Source of the DNA: Owenia fusiformis
Taxonomy: Eukaryota > Annelida > Polychaeta > Sabellida > Oweniidae
Direction of reading: 5' to 3'
Assembly (NCBI GenBank): GCA_903813345.2
Contig: CAIIXF020000002.1
Span: forward strand, 27,971,223 to 28,035,222
Length of the DNA: 64,000 nucleotides
Positions 23,611 through 34,600 of the stretch are shown here, piece by piece. The notes under the pieces are model-generated. The model searched no databases, was not told the DNA's origin, and saw only the letters and a list, made by a program, of their open reading frames with translations. Both the position numbers and the translations under genes were made by a program. Each line of letters starts with the position of its first letter. The first letter of the stretch is position 1.

Positions 23611-24125
23611 TTATGCTCCATTAATAGCTGCAGTGTGAATGTATCATTATATGCTTTATTACATATTCAAACATGTTGGACAGAATGTCAGTACAACTGC
23701 ACCCACCTTCTGTCCAACATGTCTGAATTTTACCATGTTGAACCATAAAAATACTTCAAATTTTCATACTCCTGTCTTTGATTTCAGTTTGAGGGAGGAG
23801 TTTGGCCTGTTTCCTCTCATTGGGATAAACATGAATATTTGTGACATATTGATTGAAGGTGGGAAGAGGGGGAGGGGTGAAAGTAAAATGAATGGGATGT
23901 ATCGGATCAAGAGCCTCAGCTTGGTCAGTGGTCGCTGTGATTTTATATTAGTACAGGCTGTAAAATATGTTGCACAGACTGACTATTATATTGACACATT
24001 TGCTGTATATTGGGCACGGTACAGGTTTAGTAGAGTAAAATATATTTCAATTATTATACAGAATTGTAAAATATACAAATGCAGTGAAACATTAGATAAT
24101 CTTGTGTTCGTTTTTGTACTAATGT
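23611..24125. other. Intergenic, with one short perfect stem-loop
   Basis: A 15 bp perfect inverted repeat (ACATGTTGGACAGAA...TTCTGTCCAACATGT) spans about 23672-23723. A 162-codon open frame covers 23639-24127 but has no motif, and its start lies in this hairpin; I do not call it a gene. Confidence 0.5.
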
Positions 24126-24200
24126 GATATGACAGGGCTCTATTGATATGACAGGGCTCTATTGACATGACAGGGCTCTATTGATTTGCAGGGCTCTATC
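24126..24200 (+). repeat. Four-copy 20 bp tandem repeat
   Basis: The unit GATATGACAGGGCTCTATT repeats with small changes (GATATG, GACATG, GATTTG). Confidence 0.85.
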
Positions 24201-24625
24201 GAAATTATCTGGCAAAAAGTACATCTAGCCAATATACCCCAATTTCCTTTGTTCACTATTTTTTCCAATAATTTATTTTTGCTTCCATTAAAGAGTTTCG
24301 TCTACACTTGAGTTTGAGATAACCCATTGATATAGCCTTACCTAATCAGAATGATGGAATATGTCTTCATCAAAATTTAGCCACCCAATCAAAATAGAAG
24401 TCACCAAATGTTAAGCTTTCATAATGGGCATAAGAACAGATCTACTCTTATGCCGGGCATAAGAATTGAACCTAATTTGCCCTAACCTCATGTTTGCTGA
24501 AGTCCGAGTATTTGTAGGATTCCGAGTTCAAATGTCGGGGTGTTACCTGGCTTTTATTACACATTGAAACTCCCATGGCCATAAAAGGCCACATACTTTA
24601 TAACAACAGATACTTTTTGGTCATT

Positions 24626-24735
24626 ATGTCACCACCACAAGAGGTGACATATTGTTATAGTCTTTAATATTAATTTTTTGTGGATGGTGTTCAGTGGTTG
24701 GTGTTTGGCATCTGGTGGTTGGTGTTAAGCATCTC
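24626..24735 (+). mobile_element. GTCACCAC-family MITE, 3' truncated
   Basis: Starts ATGTCACCACCACAAGAGGT, followed by GACATATTGTTATAGTC and the GGTTGGTGTT region. The right terminal GTGGTGACAT is missing. Confidence 0.75.
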
Positions 24736-25605
24736 ATTATTCAAAATGGGTCAGGATTTACTGAAAATTCTGATTTATTCAAAATTCTCCGAAACACATT
24801 CTTGAAAAAAGATACTGGCGAGTCATACTTCCCAAAAATTTGTGGCCTGACATCAACCTGATTATATGAATGAAATATCGTCAGTATGTCATTAACAGAA
24901 CTTTCGTAAAGTTGCAAAAGTTCTTTTAATGACCCCCAGACTATCAACTAATCTAACACATAAATCGGTGTATTTTGCATTTTGGTTAACATTTATTTTT
25001 ATTGAATGTATAATATGGTAAGTTACCCATAATTGTAAATTAAATAACACAAAACATGGAATGTTACATATTGATACATTTAAGCCTCTGCAATTAACTG
25101 CATCGTATCAATGATTTACAAATACAAGACAAGATGTAAATATACCATTGGAAAGATCCAATTTGTAATGTATAATGATACAAACATTGACAATGTAAAA
25201 CATAACAGTTTAGAAAAGCCCAATAGATGTTTTAAAATCAGAACAATATTACTATACTAAAATTTATTGTTTATTGGAATAAAATATTTATTGTATGGCA
25301 CTAAAACAGTATATTGTAGAAATTCATTCTCATCAATTATACCATCTAAAATAGCTGAAAAACCCTTAATAACATTTTAGATTGATATAACGAATTGTAG
25401 AACCACCATTCCAACTTCAGAAAAATATCACATCTAACAAAATACCAACAATTGGAACTCTAGAGTGAAAAATGTAGAATAAACTATTTATATATAACAT
25501 GATATGTAATAGCATGTGGCCCTATCAGTATAGAACCAGCTGTAGTGTACATGTAAAGAACCAGCTGTAGTGTACATGTAAAGAACCAGCTGTAGTTCAG
25601 AATGT
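24736..25605 (-). other. 3' UTR of the SAM-kinase gene and flank
   Basis: AT-rich. Immediately after the kinase stop (minus strand) a 25 bp unit (AGAACCAGCTGTAGTGTACA + TGTAA on the plus strand) repeats 2.6 times at 25532-25600. Candidate minus-strand AATAAA signals stand near 25263 and 24990. The true end is not determined. Confidence 0.45.
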
Positions 25606-28600
25606 TTATATATCAGTTAAGGACCAGCCGCTAGTTGTGAACTCTGCACTTTGAGGATCTTCCTTCATAGCCTCTCTCCTCTCACTAACAGCCTGGAAGA
25701 ATAAACAAACAAGACATAACATTACAGACACTGACCTCTGACTGGCAGATACCATATGGCCAACACAATCCACAAAAAGTTGGAGACTACCACGATATGT
25801 CACCAGTTCACCATGTGTGGAGGTGACGTAAAAACAACTTACTTTCAAGAGTACACATATTTTTAGCATATATTTGACAGTATTAAGCCTATATGGATTG
25901 CAGCGAACTACACACTTCAATTATGTTTGCATGAAATCCACAGTCTATCTACATTGAGGCTTCATCCAAAAGCTGCCAGATGCAATGTTTTGAAACACAA
26001 TAAATATGGTTGAGATATCTTACCTTTCTCAGTATGCTAGCTATGCTGTCCAGTTGTTCTTGGCTGACATCACTCAAATCTCTCAGTTGGTTAGGATGCG
26101 GGGAGGATGTCGATTTTAAGACAGTTCTTTGTTTGATTAAATCATCTCTTGGTATATGCCAAACTGGACCATCATTTTTCATTGGAGGTTTTGAATGCCT
26201 GGTTTGACCTTGGCTTGTAAGGTGACCTTGACTTGTTGGCTGACCTTGCCCGAAGGTCATTTCAGAGCTGAGTGATCGTTTTCTCTCTCGCATTTTATCC
26301 AAATGTAATTTCAGCTCTGTGGCACTTGGTAGTGGAGGTGGTATGGGAACTACAGACAAGGGAGGTCTGGTTTGCCCAGTATTATCCACCTCAGCCCATG
26401 CAGACATGGGAGGCATTGTTCCAGCTTTGCTAGTTCTAGCTGAGTTTAGTTGAGCTTCACTGTGAACAGATCTAGCACTAGAGGGATCAGAAGACACTGT
26501 CCATGGATTATAATAATTATCTTCTAATTTAGCTGTAAGAGAAAAATCCCCCTCTCCTTGCACGGGCTGACAAATACTCTGAGGAAATTCATCCTCCAAA
26601 TGGGGTTCGATCATGGAATGTGGAGATTGAATTGAGCAATGTGTTGGATTAGTTTGTGATTCAGCAGAAAACAATGAAGCCTTGGCGACTGAATATTTGT
26701 CCATGTTGGGTGCCACAGATCTCAATATAGAATGCATCCTTGGACTGATTTTTAAAACATCAGATGGGACACTGTATGTTTCATCCGAATCATCCAATGA
26801 AAGCCTTAATTCTGAACTAGTTGGCCTGAATTCGGAGCTTGGCTGCCCAAACTCTGAGCTTGTCCTGCTTTCCAAGTTATGTCTCATTTTTGAGCTAGCA
26901 GGTTTGGTGTTAGTGGTTTTCTTCCTATTGGGCACTGTTTGTGTTTGATTTGATGGTTTGTCGCTTAGTTTGTTTGTAATACGGCATATTTCAATGGCAT
27001 TCTCATATAACCGATTCACCATATTCTCAGGAGTCTTCTCGCAGTTTGATGTTTCATTAAGATATGTCTTAGAGTCTTTGTGAGCAGCATCAACATTACT
27101 GTGTCTACTTTGCCCCAATGAATCCGAAAACTCGCTTCCTGCAATATTATTTGAGGTTTCCAAGAACAGTCTGTTGTTGTAACCTGGGTTACCATGGAGA
27201 GTGGCTCCACTGTTGGATTCTGGGATACCATCCAGAGAGGATCCACTGTTGGATTCTGGGACACCTTCCAGAGTTGTATTAACAAGGTTGATAATGTCCC
27301 TTGCAGATTCCATGTTATGCAAGGCCTGTGGGGGAACACCTGCTGTGTTGAAGAGATTTCGCCAAGACTGTGGAAAACTCATGTTTTCTAGTGTCTCTAG
27401 AATAGCCTAAAGATAAAAAAGATTTAAGGTAAAGCAATGAGGATTTGAACTTCTCACAGATAAGCATTGTACACTGTCAATATAGGAAAATCTATCAAAG
27501 AGTTGTCATACTACAGCACACATACTTTCGATTGAAAGTCACATGATTGAACGCAATAAACTGAATGAAAACTTTTATATAAAGATAAATAGCATGTACA
27601 AGTATTTAACTACACATTTAATTTCTGAGTAGGAGCCTAGCAGTCCAACTTTAGAAAAACATAGGTATATTTTACCTGGAAGCTAGGTCTCCTAGATGGA
27701 CTTTGGTGCCAACATGCTATTATTAGGGACTCCACTTGACCAGGACAGCTAGCTGGAATGTCTGGACGTTTGTTTTTCCTGACACGCTCAATGATCTGAA
27801 ATAATGAATCATTGCAATAAGTAAATAAATGTTTCCTTAATGTTCATTGTCTAGTGGATTCAAATGTTTTAATACAAATAAATACAATCAAGATTATATA
27901 AACTTACATGAACATATCGCATGCAGCCTAAATGAAAGATTATTCATTGCTAGCAAGTTAGTATCTGATAAAAATGTTTCAACATAATTCAAACATTTGT
28001 GTCCATCAAGATGATTTTATTTGAAGATTCAACTTAACCCTAAGGGATGGGAAATAAAAATCCACACAGCAAAAATATTGAAAATCTTTTTGATAACATT
28101 TGATAATACATATCCTAGATATATGACCAAATCCTCATTTAAATCAAAGAAGCATATAATTTTCAGCCAAGCAATGCAGTTCAACATCAACGATGGTTAA
28201 CCAATGACAAACCTGGAAGAGTGAGCATCCCTTATAAGGATGTTGCCTGGTAACCATCTCCCATAGTATAATCCCAAAGCTGTAGACATCAGACTTTGGC
28301 GTTACATCCCCAACGCTCAACATTTCTGGTGCCATATAACCAGGAGTGCCCCTTACTGACTCTTTGGTTGGCTTCACAGCTGACTTTGTAGGCTTCAGAA
28401 CACTAGCATCATGCCTAAAAAGTGTTCAATGATTTTATGCAACTTATCTTTATAAATAGAGGATTGCAATAAAAAAAGAGCAATCTTCTGTCTGAATGTT
28501 TTACTCTTACAGAGGATGCATGTAAATGAAAGTGTGACTAGTTCACAATAACTGGACATTAAGATACATGTGATGTGTACTTTATGCATCACTAAAAAGT

Positions 28601-31600
28601 ATTAAATTTAACAACATACTAGATTTAGTATCATTAAGAATGAAACAAGCATATCAAGAGTGAAATATTTTATTGAACTAAATAACTTGATTTGTCAGGA
28701 TCTACATAATTATGTATATTTTGAACTTTACCTAAATTTTGAGAATCCAAAATCTGCTATTTTCGCTCTACCTTGAGCCCCCAATAGCACATTAAGAGAT
28801 TTGAGGTCAAGGTGTAAGACACATGGCTTGTGTTTGTGAAGGTAGTTCATGCCTAGTGATATGTCTCTAGCTATCTGGTAGAATGCTACATGGTCTAAGG
28901 GGTCTCTGAAATAAATGGGGTTTACAAATTGTGAATCATGGTCTGTTCTATAATAATGTGATGAAAGGATTTGATCAACAAAAAAGTAAAGTATCAACAA
29001 ATTATTGTTGTTGATCATGTATATATTAGATATTTCTTGTATCTATTTTTCAAAAACATTTTTGATGAGTACCTCAGAAATTTTCTGAAGGACAAAATAA
29101 TTAAAAACAAACTTACTGTGTATGGTCATGTAGAACATTATAGAGGGATCCACCAGACATGTATTCTAGTACCATAAGGGGTAGCTTTGTAGTGGTACAT
29201 ACACCTAGCAGTAACACAACACGTGGATGCCTCAGCTCTCTCAGGAGGCTAACCTAAATATAGAGATAATATTAAAGAAGGGAACACCAGATATGTACCC
29301 TAGTGCCATGAGAGGTTAAACCAAATGCATAAAATGTATGAAATGCATAAAATGTATAACTAACTATGATGAGAACAAAATGCAACCTCAGTTTTTTACC
29401 TCAATTCAACTTTTCAGTGTTCAGTGAATCTAAGATGAAATGAGATGTACATGGATCCAACAATATAATCGAGGATACGGGATTTTAATCTTTAGGGGAA
29501 ATGTCACTGTCCTCATAAGGAGGTGGTAAGAAAATCTGGAATAGAGTAAACCCTAAGTGAATGAAGGACCCACGGTCCTATGCTCACACAGTTTGGAACC
29601 TTCAGAGGAATTTATATCCTGACTTTCAAACAAAAATATTGATTTGGATTTGTAGTCTCGAACTTTGAGAAACTTAGATAGCATAGTTATGTGACCTAGT
29701 TTGATGACCTTTGACGTTAAAAATTATACTTATTCAGAGCTCAGTAAGTTCTTTTGTGATTAAGCTGACCAAAATTTACATCCAAAAATCAATTTGAAAA
29801 ATCAACTTTTTTGACCTTTCGAAGGTCACTGAAGGTCAAGTAAAGGTCAAATCCTAAAACTAATGTCAGATTTGAACTCCTGGCAACTTGTAGATGATTT
29901 TCAAAAAAAAAATTTGGTCAAATTGAAGCAAGTTGAAAAATAACTTATTTTTACTGTTTTTTGACGTCAAATATTTCAAAAACGGTAAAAATTTAATGCT
30001 GATATATATTGAGAAATATGTAGGGAATGCTTAAATCTATTAATGATGTAACTTATTGCAAGAAATGATCAAGTATAAGGCAAACTTTAAGAATCTTGTC
30101 AATCACAAAACCTGCCTGACTTTATACATGAGAAAGTTTCCTGAAAATGACGAAGTCCTACTTTTTTTCAAATTTTATAGAGTAAACACCAAAAACCGTA
30201 ATTCAAAGAGCTTTGAAATCTTCAGAGGACATAAGTTGCATATACACCAACTACTAAAAGTTATTTGAAAGTTCTACTTCAACAAAGTGTCTAGTATTTA
30301 CAGAAAAGTTGACTTTTTGACGTCAAAATCCGCAATTTCTCGGAAACCGGGCGAACTTGGGAAATGGCCATGATAGGTCAAATAGGCATTATGGATATAC
30401 ATAAAATGAATGTGGATATGACTCAATCCGAATAGCAGTTTTAATTTGTGCAGCCAATGTTGACAGACGGACGGACGGACCAACGGACGGACGGATGGAC
30501 CAACGGACGGACGCCTGGTCAATCCCATAGGCTCACTGTGTGAGCCAAAAACCTTTGATACCTCAAATAAGTGTTCCCCATGGGAGTTGTTCCATGCACA
30601 AAAGGTCATTTTACATTAAGTTATGAGAAAGGTTATTTTGAAAGGTGTTCCTGGCTTATGGATGTGTTTCTTTTACAGTGTGTTCACTTCATAGGTTTTA
30701 CACTACTTCCTTTGACATGTTATTTAAAAAGCTTACCTCAGCTGCAAAGTAGTTTTTATCTTGGGAGGTCAGCGGAACTTTAAGTTGCTTTATGGCGACC
30801 TCTGACCCCTGGTAGCTCCCTCTATACACCACTGAGAAAGCACCCTCACCTAACTCATCTAGAATACAACGAGTGCTCAGAACTGTATATTTATTAATAC
30901 TTCGAAAAAAACGTTTTTTTTCTTTGTGGATATCTTACAAGTGAACTGTAAATTGTATATTGGAAGGTCATTTTCAAACAACACCACTAGAACATTTTAT
31001 CATAGACTAATATAAAGATTCCTTGGTTAAGTGACACAGTACCTTGTTGTGTAAAAATGATATCTTCTGTGTTCAGTTCCACCTTCCCAACAGGGTTCTT
31101 ATATTTCACTCTCTCCAGTTCCGACTCCAAGTGCCTGTGATAATCATAAACACAAAATACAGGGTGGTCAAAAAAATGGAAACCCTGCATTTTCTTAATA
31201 TCTTTGTCATTTTAAGGAATTACTCCCTGATATTTCACACATTTGTACATCATTCAATTTCCTACAACCCTACCAAATTTCATGACCATCGGACTGATAG
31301 TCAAGTTTGGCCATCATCGCACTGTAGGTAAAACTGCACAGTTGTCAATGGGCCGAATGCATTCCTCAGCAAGTATGGCCTGAATGAAATGGATGATCTC
31401 ACTTTTGAGGTTTGCGGTTGTCCTGAGGTCATCCTCATACACTTTTTCCTTGCCATATCCCCACAGGTAGGGACATTTTGGACAACGAGTGCAGGTGGCC
31501 CGACAGCGCAATAGTGGCCACTAGGGCATGTTCTGTAAAGTGCTGTAACATTGTGACTATCAATCCGATGGTCATGAAATAAAGTAAGCTGGTAGGAAAT

Positions 31601-34600
31601 TGAATGATGTACAAATGTGCAAATTATCAGGGAGTTATTTCTTAAAATGACAAATATATGAGGAAAATGGTGTATAATGACTAACATACTTCAAATCATC
31701 AGGATGAGGACTTGTGGTAACAAATACATATACATATTATCATACATGGAATTTGTTCTACTTAGGGAGGTGTTCCACATTACATGTTTCATTGTACAAT
31801 TTCATAAATAAACAGAGGGGTTTATTGGGGCTAATATGTCTGTCAAATTTACTCAAAAACTTTGAATTATTAGACTATGGATTTACTCTTACCGAATATG
31901 TTTTCTGCTTTCATCTTTGTCCCTCCTTGCCTGGTCCACCAATTGTCTCTTACTCATTGACATAGAAACACTCTACGATAGGAAGTAAGATACACATTCT
32001 TTTTAACAAGAAATCCAGACTGATAATATATACATGTATGTTAATGTATGTTTTTTGATTATTTTCTCATACCAAATCACATTATAATCTTTCAAAGATA
32101 TACCCAAGAATGTGAATAAAAGAATAGAGAAAAATGTGCAAACCTGAAATTTTTTGCTGTTTTCTACAGAATTTTTACTACTTTTAGTGACCCCATCACC
32201 ACTTTTAGATGGCGCTAGTGACTGGATTGTCCCCGGAGCATCAGCATCAGAAGATGTCATGCCCATACCCATCAATCGTTTTTTCTCTGAGATTTGCTGC
32301 TGAACCTAGATAAAAGTAGTTGGTTAAGAATGTTATTCCCCATCTAGTGGAAGACGTGGTTATCAAAACTTCTGAAGGTTATTCTGCTTTCAGGTCTGTT
32401 TGACATTATTCATATGGAGCAACTCCCAGAAAGTGGGGAGTTCTCTATATACTAATAGATATTTTACCTTATGGAGAACTTACCACCATCTGTGGGAGCA
32501 ACTACTGCCAATGATATTCAATGTATAACTTGAAGCAATCAACTTCTACAACCTAGCATTTTTAAATATACCATAATTTATGTAAATGTACATGTATACC
32601 AGTGTACTTACTTGTTTTAATTGACCTTCCAATCTGTCAATCATTTCTGAAGTCATATGTTGCTCTGCCCCTTCTTCACTCTGCAGTCTTTGTACCTTGA
32701 AAACAGTACAGGAAGTAAATAACAGCAACACTAATGTCAAGGGAATCCCACTAAAACATCTTGTCAACTGGCAGTGTTTGTATGTTAACATCTTGCTCCA
32801 TCTGATAAACCTCCAAACTATATTTTTCATGAATATTAGTCTGCACATTTAGTAAGCAAATAAATTACTTTCTAAAATCATTAGGATTGTAGGACAATTT
32901 GTCTTATAATATGACTTGTTTATACTGCTAACAAAACAAGCAATTCTAATCTTTAGTATTTACAGAAAAGAAGTTTGAATCAGAATTCTTGATTGTGCAA
33001 ACTCCAGACTTGTATGAATTTCTTTAAATAAAATGGGGTAATTGGGTCATAGTTAGAGACTGAGCCTTTTTGCTACTTATTCAAATGAAAATGAACCATC
33101 TATACCTGGGCCTCTAAATTCAGTAGAACAGATTCTGTGCTTATATCTGCTATGTTAGTAGAATCGTCTTGTTCTCTTTCCTTTCTAACTGGCTTATTTG
33201 TCGATTGTATAACATCTCCAGTCACTTGAAGTGAACCCCTTGGCAGAGTGGTACTTTGCTGTATGCTGGTAGTAGATTTGGGGGGAGCACTCTTAGCTGT
33301 AAGTGAGATAATAAATCGTATTGTGCTAAGACAAACATAAAAGACAAATTCTGTGCAAAATTGTGCATGAATTCATGAACTACGCGATAATTTCTGCAAG
33401 TAAAGGCTTCATCTGAACTATCACAAAATTTCAGAGAATTCAAATTTATTTGACATATCATATATGAAACACAGAATTCTAGCATGTGCACTAAGATTAA
33501 TTGTATATACTGTATCAGGTACTTCTCCACTGTTCCAATCTGAAACAGGACTGAACAATATTATTTCATACATCCCTTTTCATTTTGATGTGATGCAGAA
33601 AAGATGTTAACAAAGTGTTTAATAGAAAAATCAATGTATAATTCATGAGACGTAGTCATATAGGGTTGGCGATATAAAGAAAAATAATTTGTAATTTTTA
33701 GTTATGAGGATGATATCCCAAATAGGGAATCTTCCACTCAATTTTTTGTATTCCTGAAATATTGAAATGAGAGAAAACAGAATTTGATTTGACTGGTAGT
33801 GACATTCATTACATGTAAATGGTGTTCCTACCTGTTCTTTTAACTGGAGCAGATTTTGCTCTTGATGCCCCTGTTGCTTTTAACAAACCCCCTCCACCTG
33901 TTGCTTTAGCTTTCAGCAAACCACTACTTCCTCTAATCCCACTTTTAGAAGAGCCTGGTCTAGTTGAGTGATCTTTCAAAGTTCTGTTTCCACCAGATTT
34001 TTGAGCAGAGATTTTATTATTGCCTCCAGATTTTTGGAACACTGGATCTACCTTTATTGAAGATGAATTCTCCGAAATTTTTGTTTTGGTTTCTTTGACT
34101 TTATTTCCTGAGATCAATCCCCTTTCTTCCATATTCCTTGCAGTTAGCACCTCTTCAATGTCTTCCCCTCTGAGCTCTTTTATAGCAAATAAAAGTTTGT
34201 TGATAGCACCAATAGCAGTAACACCCATCTCTCTCAGCTGCTCTTCAGTGACAAGTTTCAGACTCTCTAAATCTAATTCATGTTGGGAGAATATTGCCTC
34301 ATATTTTTCAGGGTTTTTCAGATGTAAAGTCTGCAACCAACATGATATATCCTGGTCACAATGATTTGTAGAGGGTTGTAGTAATAAAGGCGGAATGGAT
34401 ATATTTTCAATGTTTGGAATGTTGACAGTACCGCTTTGTGGAATGACTATAGGCTCTGTACTTGGAATGTTCTTTGTTATGGGCTTCTTTTTCATGTTAA
34501 TTTGTAAAGTAGAAGTTGGATCAAAATTAAAAGATCCAAGACTTTGCTCTTTTGGTACAAAATATCCATCCTTCGATTCTTCTGTTTTATTGCCAGCTCT

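Noticed and set aside
23639-24127. Plus-strand open frame of 162 codons
   Set aside because: No recognisable domain, low-complexity flanks, its start lies in a hairpin, and no splice or promoter support was found.
25261-25310. Poly(A) signal of the kinase gene
   Set aside because: Several AATAAA-like words occur in this AT-rich stretch and none can be preferred without transcript data.
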